A model generated the notes under the pieces. That model worked only from the letters and a program-made list of their open reading frames with translations. It had not been told where the DNA came from and searched no databases. The position numbers were made by a program, and so were the translations under genes. A stretch of DNA of 64,000 bases, taken from positions 1,054,001-1,118,000 of the forward strand of contig NZ_CP151843.1 in assembly GCF_038452265.1 (NCBI RefSeq), read 5' to 3'. Of the stretch, positions 41,727-50,122 are shown piece after piece; the stretch's first letter is position 1; every line of letters starts with the position of its first letter. The stretch is from Vibrio diazotrophicus. Its GTDB lineage: Bacteria > Pseudomonadota > Gammaproteobacteria > Enterobacterales > Vibrionaceae.

Positions 41727-42356
41727 ATGACAAAGCCAATTAAAATAACTTTATATCGATGGGCAGGCAGCTTCGGCCCATTTAAAGTGAACATTCCGTG
41801 CGGTGAATGCACACTGACAAAAGACATACTTCTCGATACGTTTAAAAACGAACTCGCAGACGTTCCTGTTGAATTAGAAGTGAAAGACTGGCTATCGCAT
41901 TGGTGGGAACCTTTGAAGCACGGAGCTTGGCATGCGCCAATTGTTATCCTTGAAGGACAAGTCGTGAGCCAAGGAGAAGCCCTAAACCGAGGTCTGCTGG
42001 TACAAGCTGCGATTAAAGAATGGACAAAGCGTGACTCGTTGAAGGGCAATATCGTGTTTGGTAAAGAAACCTGCCCTTACTGCGCCAAAGCAAAACAGTT
42101 GCTGGACAAATCTGGCATCAATTACCAGTACCATGATGTGGTAAAAGACAGTGCGGCGCTGTACAGAATGATTCCCGAGGTGAAAGCCATTATCGGAGAA
42201 AAAACGCCCGTGACGGTTCCGCAAATTTGGATTGAAGGCAACTACATTGGTGGATGCAGCGATTTAGAAACATGGTTAGCGCAACGAGATTTGAATCAAG
42301 AAAGCCTATCGAACGGAGAAAATGTTCATCCGATTCATCGCAAAGAGATTGGCTAA
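41727..42356 (+). CDS. Two-part thioredoxin-fold protein with C-terminal glutaredoxin
   Basis: About 209 aa. The C-terminal half is a glutaredoxin with the active site ETCPYCAKAKQLL (near residue 120), the cis-Pro TVPQIWIEGNYIGGCSDLE and a polar tail. The N-terminal half has YRWAGSFGPFKVNIPCGECTLTKDIL with a second CxxC (PCGEC) and APIVILEGQVVSQGEALNRGLL, which looks like another, diverged thioredoxin fold. It could pass electrons between two dithiol sites. An upstream GTG at 41691 is possible; the ATG at 41727 is preferred. It follows the EamA gene by 55 bases. Confidence 0.82.
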   Translation: MTKPIKITLYRWAGSFGPFKVNIPCGECTLTKDILLDTFKNELADVPVELEVKDWLSHWWEPLKHGAWHAPIVILEGQVVSQGEALNRGLLVQAAIKEWTKRDSLKGNIVFGKETCPYCAKAKQLLDKSGINYQYHDVVKDSAALYRMIPEVKAIIGEKTPVTVPQIWIEGNYIGGCSDLETWLAQRDLNQESLSNGENVHPIHRKEIG

Positions 42357-42379
42357 AACCATCTCCAATCGATTAAGCA

Positions 42380-42413
42380 AAAGCCCTGAGACTATTAACC
42401 TCAGGGCTTTTTA
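42380..42413 (+). terminator. Terminator of the glutaredoxin gene
   Basis: AAAGCCCTGAG/CTCAGGGCTTT with a 9-base loop and a T5 tail. The A-rich 5' side lets it also serve the convergent small gene. Confidence 0.9.
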
Positions 42414-42414
42414 A

Positions 42415-42555
42415 TTACTGACAGATTTTCTTAACAAACATCTTTATACGTGATGACTTCTTCGCTTTAGCTTTTCCGTAAAGCGTGTCTTTCATCACTT
42501 GCTTTACAACCATTTCACCCGTCACCATATAGGCTGAAGCTAATTGGAAATTCAT
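42415..42555 (-). CDS. Small basic protein, 46 aa, unknown
   Basis: ATG at 42553-42555 with GGAG 6 bases before it. The product begins MNFQLASAYMVTGEMVVKQV and ends in a lysine-rich part (KAKAKKSSRIKMFVKKICQ), net strongly positive. It lies 20 bases after the 116-aa gene on the same strand, so the two are likely one operon. No family recognised. The terminator that follows directly supports a real gene end. Confidence 0.65.
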   Translation of the reverse strand: MNFQLASAYMVTGEMVVKQVMKDTLYGKAKAKKSSRIKMFVKKICQ

Positions 42556-42575
42556 AGCTGTCTCCGAAAACTCAG

Positions 42576-42926
42576 TTAGCTTCTTTTCGGCTGCTGATAG
42601 GTTTTGCCTGCTGCTTGGTAAGTATCTTTATGTTTAACATCAAAATGGATATCAAAGAACCAAGCGACAAACTTAATCACATCGTCACCTTCATTCATAA
42701 TATGCTCGACAAACTCTTGCTCTTCGCCTTGTTCATCCTGCTGCAAAAAGACGTGATAGATGCGTTGTTCACCATCAACTTCTGCTAATGCAAACTGACC
42801 TGTTAACGACTGAGCCGCTTCCGCAACCTCTTTATCTTCGCTCGCTTTTAGCAGCTCCAGAGCCTGAGGCAGGTTCTCTTTCTCACATAAGCTTTTTACT
42901 AAAGCTTCAAATTCGTTTTGCTGCAT
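42576..42926 (-). CDS. Hypothetical cytosolic protein, 116 aa
   Basis: The start is placed at 42926 because GAGGAGAG lies 6 bases before it. The protein is acidic and mostly helical: QNEFEALVKSLCEKENLPQALELLKASEDKEVAEAAQSL, then strands with RIYHVFLQQDEQGEEQEF and VIKFVAWFFDIHFDVKHKDTY. No signal peptide or membrane helix. I do not recognise the family. It is followed by the 46-aa gene. Confidence 0.75.
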   Translation of the reverse strand: MQQNEFEALVKSLCEKENLPQALELLKASEDKEVAEAAQSLTGQFALAEVDGEQRIYHVFLQQDEQGEEQEFVEHIMNEGDDVIKFVAWFFDIHFDVKHKDTYQAAGKTYQQPKRS

Positions 42927-43024
42927 AAAATCTCTCCTCAATAAAGTACGCGGCGGATTATATACGTAAAGCGGCAGACAAAGCATCTTCACGTACATCT
43001 TTAAAACATAGATAGTTAAAACAT

Positions 43025-43051
43025 AAAAAAGCCCCATCAAACGATAGGGCT
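43025..43051 (-). terminator. Terminator of the endopeptidase gene
   Basis: AGCCC/GGGCT with inner ATC/GAT pairing, followed on the minus strand by six T. Confidence 0.75.
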
Positions 43052-43075
43052 CTTGAAACATTAATGAACCAACGA

Positions 43076-44410
43076 CTAACCTTCTTGAGGAACGTCTTTG
43101 GTATTTGAAGCAAGCATGCTCTCTTTCGAGTCGAGAATTTTATCGAGCTGATCACGTCGAGCAAGGAATACGGACATCTCTTTTTTCGGCACCGAAGTTG
43201 CCATTGGGATATTCGCTTTCATTGCATCAACCGGACGACCACGAACGATCAATTCATAGTGCAAATGCGGACCAGTTACACGCCCTGATTTACCCGACAA
43301 ACCAATGCGTTGACCGCGAGTAACTTTTTGCCCTTTACGCACCAGTATCTTGCTTAAATGCAAGTAACGAGTGCTATAGGTGTTGTCATGCTTAATCACA
43401 ACATAGTTACCCGCATACGGGTGGTTACGAGTCATGATCACTTCACCGTCACCGGTTGACAAGATTGGTGTACCTATCGGAGTCGCGAAATCCGTACCAT
43501 TGTGCGGAGCATACTGTCCAGTAACAGGGTGATGACGATTAGGATCGAAGCCCGATGACATTCTCCAATGTGTTTTTGTCGGATAACGTTGAAAAGCACG
43601 TTGAAGACTGTTGCCATCTTTATCGTAATACTGACCATCTTTGTATAAATACGCAGACACTTCGCTATTACGGCTGTAAATTTTAATCGCTTGAATTTCT
43701 CGGTTGCCTGTCAGTTTTTCACCGACATACTGACGAGATTGCACCACTTCAAACTGGTCACCGGCTCGTAAATCTCGGCCAAAATTCACTTTATCCTTCA
43801 ACAAAGCAACAATTTGGTCGATCTCAGCGCTGCCTAAACCAATCTTGTTCGCAGATTGTGAAAAACTACCCTGAATTTCACCGACAAGAGCAAACTCTTT
43901 CCATCGGCTAGGTAAAGTTACGTCCTTATATTCAAAACTTCCATCTTCAACACGCGAATAAACCGCTCGCTCAACCAAACTAAACTCTAACTCCATCTTA
44001 GCCAGAGTTCGTTTGTTATCGCCTGACCAGAAACGCAGTATGTTGCCAGGCTTCAATGTATCCAGTGCCAGATAGTTTAAGTCGGTTTCCATTATCTTCA
44101 TCAGTTCTTGGTAGGAAAAACCAAGCTGATTAAAGATGCTACTTAAATTATCACCGGATTTGATTACATATTCGTAATCAGGAAGTGGCAAACTCTCTTG
44201 CTTTGACTCGCCAAAAATCGATTCTACTACGTCTGATTCTTGGATAGATAAAGCAATACGTCGCTGATTTGACTCAGGATTTGACGATAACAAGATGGCT
44301 GCAGCAGCTACAATAGGTAACCCTAATGCAAAGGCTTTCTTTCTTTTTGAAAGCTCTGAAAATCGCAAAATAACAGATTTTGAAAGCACAACCTTACCTG
44401 TGTAAATCAT
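43076..44410 (-). CDS. shyA: M23 peptidoglycan DD-endopeptidase, ShyA/MepM type
   Basis: Cuts cross-links in the cell wall so new material can be inserted. A membrane anchor or signal segment (about 26-43) is followed by a LysM-like domain (YVIKSGDNLSSIFNQLGFSYQELMKI...LKPGNILRF, about 80-128), a linker domain, then the M23 domain with zinc ligands in HNGTDFATPIGTPI and GPHLHYELIVRGRPVD. 444 aa fits. From memory, ShyA is VCA0079 in V. cholerae, near the pst genes as here; this supports ShyA over ShyB or ShyC but is not proof. Confidence 0.88.
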   Translation of the reverse strand: MIYTGKVVLSKSVILRFSELSKRKKAFALGLPIVAAAAILLSSNPESNQRRIALSIQESDVVESIFGESKQESLPLPDYEYVIKSGDNLSSIFNQLGFSYQELMKIMETDLNYLALDTLKPGNILRFWSGDNKRTLAKMELEFSLVERAVYSRVEDGSFEYKDVTLPSRWKEFALVGEIQGSFSQSANKIGLGSAEIDQIVALLKDKVNFGRDLRAGDQFEVVQSRQYVGEKLTGNREIQAIKIYSRNSEVSAYLYKDGQYYDKDGNSLQRAFQRYPTKTHWRMSSGFDPNRHHPVTGQYAPHNGTDFATPIGTPILSTGDGEVIMTRNHPYAGNYVVIKHDNTYSTRYLHLSKILVRKGQKVTRGQRIGLSGKSGRVTGPHLHYELIVRGRPVDAMKANIPMATSVPKKEMSVFLARRDQLDKILDSKESMLASNTKDVPQEG

Positions 44411-44475
44411 TTAAAAAGAGGCACAGATTACGGCTTTCTTAACAAAAAGTCATTATTGAGCGAGTAAAGAATAGT

Positions 44476-44499
44476 AAAAAGGCACAAAAGTGCCTTTTT
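44476..44499. terminator. Bidirectional-looking terminator
   Basis: AAAAAGGCAC-AAAA-GTGCCTTTTT; on the minus strand it ends the carbohydrate-binding protein gene. Confidence 0.88.
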
Positions 44500-44578
44500 A
44501 GAAGTACTGTTTATAGCGCAAGTTTAGCCTTCAGTAGCCAATCAACATTACTTTTAACTATATGGTATCTAAACGAAT

Positions 44579-44878
44579 TTATTGGTGTGTGGATACCATG
44601 CAGTTATCTTCGCCATAGCCATTGGGAATATATTGATCAGCCTGTGGATCATTCACCCAAAGTTCTTCGTCTAAAAGATAACGGAACTGGTAATTAGAAT
44701 CTTTTGGTAGGCGGGTTTTAAACTTAAACACACTGGATTTTGCAACTTTCTTCATCGGCTGTGGCTGCCAATCAAGAAAATCAGCAACAATAGCGACATT
44801 CGATGCGACATCAGGTGCATCCAGCTCAAATGTCACTTCTACTTCATCTTTTGTCTTAAAGAAACGCTTATTAATCAT
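44579..44878 (-). CDS. Stand-alone glycogen-binding (CBM48/AMPK-type) domain protein
   Basis: 99 residues, nearly all one beta-sandwich of the glycogen-branching-enzyme/AMPK-beta type: VEVTFELDAPDVASNVAIVADFLDWQPQPMKKV, FKFKTRLPKDSNYQFRYLLDEELWVNDPQADQYIPNGYG. Trp residues of the sugar site are kept (DW, LW). Probably binds glycogen or a similar glucan, without catalytic domain. The start at 44878 has GGAG 6 bases ahead. No glycogen gene is nearby in the window. Confidence 0.88.
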   Translation of the reverse strand: MINKRFFKTKDEVEVTFELDAPDVASNVAIVADFLDWQPQPMKKVAKSSVFKFKTRLPKDSNYQFRYLLDEELWVNDPQADQYIPNGYGEDNCMVSTHQ

Positions 44879-45032
44879 GTCAAACTCCATTTTTTGCTCA
44901 AAAAGTGTTCTGCTAGGCAAATGATAGAAACTCAAAAATAAACTTTCAACTTCAGCCAAGAAGTTTCCTCAAACAACTGAGTATCACTAAGCCATTATCC
45001 TACTATGCACCTACCCTGCTGAAACTGCGTTC

Positions 45033-45662
45033 CTAATTGGATAGAGATAGCTGATATTTCTCCGATATCGAAAACAGTATAGACACAGATTCCGTTGCTG
45101 CCTCAGAAAAAGCCACATTATTTGCATGGCTTAAAAGTGTCACGGTTACGTTGCCACCATTTTGTACCAACGATTGTACATCGACACGATCCCCTAAAAG
45201 CTGGCTGCTGACCATCACCATTCGAGATCTGAGTGAGTCATATTTAAATAAGGCTAAATAGTTGAATACGCCTGAGCCCTGATTCGAAACACGAATCACC
45301 GAAAGATAACCATGTTGCTCTTCAAAGCCTTCCAACTTAAGCATTAGTTGAGTATCCAATGCGACAGAGCCACGCTCACTTCCTGAATCATAAGTGCCAA
45401 CCACCCAGCGCTGCTGCTCATCCCAAGACTCTATAAATGCAAAGCTTGGGGTTTCAGGAACCGGGACGGTGATTGGGTTGGGTACGTCCAATCCAAAAAC
45501 AGCTTGAGCGATCGGGTCTTGCTTTATTGTTGTGGTGGGAAATTTCGCCATGATCTCTTGATCAGAAAGTGAGAAGCGATAGACCCCCGCCACCACAACG
45601 ATAACGAGTAAAACAATAGGAGTGAGCAAAATCAGAGGAATAGGTAAAAGACGTTTTTTCAT
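45033..45662 (-). CDS. Single-pass membrane protein, unknown
   Basis: 209 residues: one strongly hydrophobic N-terminal helix (PIPLILLTPIVLLVIVVVAGVY, about 8-29) and an exported domain of about 175 residues rich in beta strands (WVVGTYDSGSERGSVALDTQLMLKLEGFEEQHGYLSVIRV). No recognised family. It stands before the carbohydrate-binding gene on the same strand with a 154-base gap and is divergent from the SulP gene. Confidence 0.78.
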   Translation of the reverse strand: MKKRLLPIPLILLTPIVLLVIVVVAGVYRFSLSDQEIMAKFPTTTIKQDPIAQAVFGLDVPNPITVPVPETPSFAFIESWDEQQRWVVGTYDSGSERGSVALDTQLMLKLEGFEEQHGYLSVIRVSNQGSGVFNYLALFKYDSLRSRMVMVSSQLLGDRVDVQSLVQNGGNVTVTLLSHANNVAFSEAATESVSILFSISEKYQLSLSN

Positions 45663-45919
45663 AATGTTTATAGTTTGATGTTTTATAAGGCGCGGACACT
45701 ATAACTCAAGCCTTCCGACTTTGAGAGTACTAAGCCAACAGACAATTAGTAAAAATTCATTACGATCGCTTTGCTATAGTGTCATTTTTACCCGCGAGGG
45801 ACTGTAATCTAGGGAAACTTTGCAGCTAAAAATCTATCTGAATCCTACCTTTACAGGATAGGAAATGAGCGTAGAATCAGACGCCGTTCGATTACCACAC
45901 CATATTTAAGGCTATTGAT

Positions 45920-47596
45920 ATGTTTGCCATCTATGAATCCCATAAAGCAGGTCTGTTCAAAAGTAAGCATTGGTTAAACAATTTAAGTGCGGGATTGATT
46001 GTCGGGGTGGTTGCTCTTCCTTTAGCGATGGCATTCGCGATTGCATCAGGGGTGAAACCTGAACAAGGTATTTATACCGCAATTATTGCTGGCTTAATTG
46101 TTTCTATATTTGGCGGCTCGCGAGTTCAAATCGCAGGTCCTACTGGCGCATTTATCGTTATTTTGGCGGGGATTGTTGCTCAGCATGGCGTTGGTGGATT
46201 ACAAATCGCGACCATGATGGCGGGTGTCATTCTGCTTGTTCTTGGTGTAACCAAACTCGGCAGTATCATTCGCTATATCCCAGATCCTGTTATCGTCGGC
46301 TTTACCAGTGGTATTGGCGTCATCATTTGGGTCGGTCAATGGCAAGATTTCTTTGGTCTGCCTCAGATCAGCGGTGCGCATTTTCATCAAAAACTGATTT
46401 CTATTTTCCACGCGTTCCCACAATTTCACTTAACAACCACCTTATTAGCCTTATTATCTTTGGTATTGGTCATTGCAGCGCCTAAAATTCCAAAGTTGTC
46501 ACGCATTCCGGGACCTTTACTGGCACTGGTAGTGGTGACCACATTGCAGTATGTCATCGGCTTTGATGGCGTGCGTACCATAGGCTCAGCTTTTGGCGGT
46601 ATTCCTCAAGGTTTACCAGAGCTTTCTGTCCCAGATATCTCTTTTTCTCAGATTATTCAGTTGATCGGTCCTGCCTTTGCTATCGCTATGCTTGGCGCGA
46701 TTGAATCTTTGCTTTCTGCGGTTGTTGCCGATGGTATGGCGGGCACTAAACACAATTCAAACCAAGAGTTAGTGGGCCAAGGCATTGCCAATATCATCGC
46801 ACCTATTTTTGGTGGTATTGCAGCAACAGGCGCTATTGCCCGTACCGCAACCAATATTCGCAATGGGGGTAATAGCCCACTAGCCGGCATTATTCACGCC
46901 TTAACACTTGTTGTCATCTTACTCGTTTTAGCGCCACTGGCAGTTAACATTCCATTGGCAACACTTAGCGCGATTTTATTCGTCGTTGCTTGGAATATGA
47001 GTGAAATTCCACACTTCGTTAAACTGGTTAAACGCGCTCCCAAGGCGGATGTGGTTATTCTGCTTATTACCTTTAGCTTGACTGTTTTTGCAGACCTTGT
47101 AGTGGCTGTAAACATAGGTGTGATTATTGCTATTCTTCACTTTGTTAAACGCATGGCTTCAAGCGTTGAAGTGAAAGCATCAACACCTGAAGAATTAACC
47201 CCTGATTTACAGCGTCATGGAAAGAGCGCATTACCACGAGAATTGGCTATTTATGCACTCGATGGACCGTTCTTTTTTGCCGCAGCGGAAACGTTTGAAC
47301 GTGTGATGACCAGCATTCAGGAAACTCCGAAGATTCTTATCATCCGTTTAAGATGGGTACCGTTTATGGACATTACCGGACTGCAAGCTCTCGAAGAAAT
47401 CATCGAAAACTTCCATCATAAAAATGTCACGGTACTCATATCAGGTGCAAATCCGCGTGTCACCCAAAAGCTCGACAGGGCGGGAATTATTCAACTTGTG
47501 GGTGAAGAGAATGTGTATAAAGAATTCGATGACGCGTTACGTATCAGCTTAAATACCATCGATAAAAATTCATTAACAAATTCAGACCCAACCTAA
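45920..47596 (+). CDS. SulP-family anion transporter with STAS domain
   Basis: Inner-membrane transporter of sulfate, bicarbonate or organic anions. 558 aa: about 12-14 helices (residues 20-425) with SAGLIVGVVALPLAMAFAIASG and SVFGGSRVQIAGPTGAFIVIL-type segments, and GIANIIAPIFGGIAATGAIARTATNIRNGG. A cytoplasmic STAS domain (about 445-545) includes PFFFAAAETFERVM and LRWVPFMDITGLQALEEII. An AAGG ribosome site precedes ATG. It stands alone. Confidence 0.95.
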   Translation: MFAIYESHKAGLFKSKHWLNNLSAGLIVGVVALPLAMAFAIASGVKPEQGIYTAIIAGLIVSIFGGSRVQIAGPTGAFIVILAGIVAQHGVGGLQIATMMAGVILLVLGVTKLGSIIRYIPDPVIVGFTSGIGVIIWVGQWQDFFGLPQISGAHFHQKLISIFHAFPQFHLTTTLLALLSLVLVIAAPKIPKLSRIPGPLLALVVVTTLQYVIGFDGVRTIGSAFGGIPQGLPELSVPDISFSQIIQLIGPAFAIAMLGAIESLLSAVVADGMAGTKHNSNQELVGQGIANIIAPIFGGIAATGAIARTATNIRNGGNSPLAGIIHALTLVVILLVLAPLAVNIPLATLSAILFVVAWNMSEIPHFVKLVKRAPKADVVILLITFSLTVFADLVVAVNIGVIIAILHFVKRMASSVEVKASTPEELTPDLQRHGKSALPRELAIYALDGPFFFAAAETFERVMTSIQETPKILIIRLRWVPFMDITGLQALEEIIENFHHKNVTVLISGANPRVTQKLDRAGIIQLVGEENVYKEFDDALRISLNTIDKNSLTNSDPT

Positions 47597-47638
47597 CGCG
47601 AAAAAGCAAACATCTCCCCTTGTCAATCCTTAGATTCT

Positions 47639-47671
47639 AGCTCTTGGTCGAATAACCAAGAGCTTTTCTTT
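47639..47671 (+). terminator. SulP gene terminator
   Basis: AGCTCTTGGT-CGAATA-ACCAAGAGCT followed by TTTCTTT. The remaining 310 bases up to the next gene hold nothing I recognise. Confidence 0.9.
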
Positions 47672-47984
47672 ATAATTCTGTAACTTATAGAAAGCAAACC
47701 TCTTTCGACCCGCATTTCGATCTACAAGTCTGTGCCCAACTTCACATTAAGCACACAAATGATTTTATACAAATCCTTCACCAGTGTAACAATAACGAAA
47801 CAAATCACCATGATTTGCCATTCTCAGAGTGCAAAGGAATGAATATTTACTCTTTTTTGATGAATAGTATTGCTTAGGCTTCAAAAAATAGATATTCTCG
47901 CGCCAATGAGTAAATACGGATGTTTAGTGAATTAATATACCAAGGACATGGTGTTAATTGACTAGTAGTAACACGAGAAAAATA

Positions 47985-49364
47985 ATGCAAGATAACGCTC
48001 AAACACTAGATACTCCAGTAGAACAGAAATCTTCTGGAAGTTTATGGATGTTCCTGATCCCTTCTCTGATCGGGGTGTTCCTATTTATGGCACCGATCAG
48101 TTATGACGGTTCATTCACCATTCCTGTCGCTGTATTAGCAAAATCAGTACAAGCTTTGTTTGGTGACTCTTTAGTTGCAATTATTACCACTATTATTGCA
48201 TTTATGTCGGTTGCTTCTTTTGCGACGAAACTTTTCAAACCGGCATTCATTGTTGAGAAGCCATTCTTAAACAACCTATTTAACCCTTCTTGGTTATGGT
48301 TAGCTGTACGAGTCATTGGCGGTGCAGCGGTAATCATGACTTTCTTCAAAGTTGGTCCTGAAGCTATCTGGGAAGGAGACACAGGTGGTTTAGTTCTGGA
48401 AAGCTTATTACCAACGCTATTCTCTGTGTTCATTTTTGCCGGTCTGCTACTGCCACTACTGCTTAACTTTGGTTTGTTAGAACTGATGGGCGCGCTACTA
48501 AGCAAAATCATGCGTCCTCTGTTTAACCTACCGGGCCGCAGTGCAATTGACTGTGTGGCTTCTTGGTTAGGTGACGGCAGCGTAGGTATCCTACTGACAA
48601 GTAAGCAATATGAAGACAAATTCTACACTCAACGTGAAGCCGCTGTTGTCGGTACAACCTTCTCAGCAGTATCTATCACGTTCAGTCTAGTGGTTATTGC
48701 TCAGGTAGAATTGGAACATTTATTCCTGCCATTTTACGGCGCTATCTGTTTAGCTGGTTTTGTTGCGGCGATCATTATTCCTCGCCTGCCACCATTAAGC
48801 TTGAAGAAGAACACTTTCATTGATGGTTCAAAACCTGATGCGGATGCAGATGCGATTCCAGCAGGTCACTCGTCTTTTTCTTGGGGTATGGAGCTTGCAC
48901 TAACGAAAGCTGGCCAAGTGAAATCATTCAAGTCGGTGTTTGGCGAAGGTATTCGTAACGCTATCGACATGGTATTCGGTGTACTTCCAGTTGTTATGGG
49001 TCTAGGTACTGTTGCTCTTGTTATTGCTGAATACACCTCTGTGTTCTCGATTCTGGGTCAACCATTTATTCCTTACCTAGAGCTATTAGGCGTACCAGAA
49101 GCGGTTCAAGCATCTCAAACAATTGTGGTTGGCTTTGCAGACATGTTCATTCCTGCAATCCTTGCAGCTTCAATTGATAATGAGATGACTCGCTTTGTTA
49201 TCGCAGCAATGTCTGTTACTCAGCTTATTTACATGTCTGAAGTCGGTGCGCTAATGCTAGGCAGCCGTATTCCGGTTAACTTCGTAGAACTGTTTGTTAT
49301 CTTCATTCTACGTACATTAATCACACTACCGGTTATCGCTGGTGTTGCACATTTGATTTTCTAA
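47985..49364 (+). CDS. YjiH-family nucleoside-recognition (Gate) membrane protein
   Basis: 459 aa with about 11 helices. Gate-type segments are FSVFIFAGLLLPLLLNFGLLELMGALLSKIMRPLFNLPGRSAIDCVASWLGDGSVGILLTSKQYE and DMVFGVLPVVMGLGTVALVIAEYTSVFSILGQPFIPYLELLGV. The substrate is unknown. The start is placed at ATG 47985; an in-frame TTG at 47958 would add nine residues. It stands alone with its own terminator. Confidence 0.88.
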   Translation: MQDNAQTLDTPVEQKSSGSLWMFLIPSLIGVFLFMAPISYDGSFTIPVAVLAKSVQALFGDSLVAIITTIIAFMSVASFATKLFKPAFIVEKPFLNNLFNPSWLWLAVRVIGGAAVIMTFFKVGPEAIWEGDTGGLVLESLLPTLFSVFIFAGLLLPLLLNFGLLELMGALLSKIMRPLFNLPGRSAIDCVASWLGDGSVGILLTSKQYEDKFYTQREAAVVGTTFSAVSITFSLVVIAQVELEHLFLPFYGAICLAGFVAAIIIPRLPPLSLKKNTFIDGSKPDADADAIPAGHSSFSWGMELALTKAGQVKSFKSVFGEGIRNAIDMVFGVLPVVMGLGTVALVIAEYTSVFSILGQPFIPYLELLGVPEAVQASQTIVVGFADMFIPAILAASIDNEMTRFVIAAMSVTQLIYMSEVGALMLGSRIPVNFVELFVIFILRTLITLPVIAGVAHLIF

Positions 49365-49380
49365 TTTCAGACTCGCAAAC

Positions 49381-49411
49381 AAAAGGCTTCACTCGTTGAA
49401 GCCTTTTTTAT
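49381..49411 (+). terminator. YjiH gene terminator
   Basis: AAAAGGCTTCA-CTCGT-TGAAGCC followed by six T. Confidence 0.9.
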
Positions 49412-49651
49412 TCCCTTGTGCTGAAATGATATAAAACTCCCTCCATATCTATCCCCAGAATTTCATTCACCTCATTGCATAAAACCCCAGTTATTAGTCC
49501 TAAACAACCTAGCTTAAGCACTATAAGTCTTAATAAAAAATAGAACTGGCTAGATATGCACCGTATAATTTCGTAGGAAAATTCTGAATAGATCGTTTTG
49601 CAGACGATTTATGTACAAATAGCGCTCAACATATAAAAGTGAATGAATGGA

Positions 49652-50122
49652 ATGAAACGGATTTTAGCTGCTTCTCTACTCTTTATTAGTACTTTCGCGT
49701 CTGCGTATGACTTAACTGTAAGACTGCCAGATCAAGCACCAGTTGTACTGTCGATGCATCAGCTAAAAAGCGAGTTACCTGTTGTGAGTTTTACCACTAG
49801 CACTCCTTGGGGAAACAACCCTGACGCCGCAGTCTTTACTGGTTTCACCATGATCGATTTGTTGAGTTATTTAAAAACCAAAGATGTAGCCAGTGTTTCC
49901 TTTATCGCTTTGAACGACTACTCCTCAACCACTTCTATTGATGATTTGAAGCGCTACACTCCAATTGTGGCTTACGCTATTAATGGCGAACCCATGCGAG
50001 TACGCGACAAAGGCCCATTCTGGTTTATTTACGATATGTCGAAATATCCGCAGACAGATACCCCGGAGTACCACACTCAAATGGTATGGCAACTTAAAGA
50101 GATATCGATTAAATACAAATGA
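49652..50122 (+). CDS. Periplasmic SUOX-fold (molybdopterin-domain-like) protein
   Basis: About 156 residues. A signal peptide (MKRILAASLLFISTFASA) is followed by a small domain resembling the sulfite-oxidase/YedY fold: LDLLSYL-type FTGFTMIDLLSYLKTKDVASVSFIALNDYSSTTSIDDL, PIVAYAINGEPMRVRDKGPFWFIYDMSKYP. The catalytic Cys that holds molybdenum in true enzymes is missing; there is no Cys at all in the mature part, so it is probably a ligand-binding version. The last four bases overlap the next gene, a diguanylate cyclase with a periplasmic part. Confidence 0.8.
   Translation: MKRILAASLLFISTFASAYDLTVRLPDQAPVVLSMHQLKSELPVVSFTTSTPWGNNPDAAVFTGFTMIDLLSYLKTKDVASVSFIALNDYSSTTSIDDLKRYTPIVAYAINGEPMRVRDKGPFWFIYDMSKYPQTDTPEYHTQMVWQLKEISIKYK

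Noticed and set aside
48101..48619. A 172-codon minus-strand frame inside the YjiH gene
   Set aside because: Antisense shadow; Ser/Pro/Thr-rich composition typical of reverse reading of a membrane protein gene.
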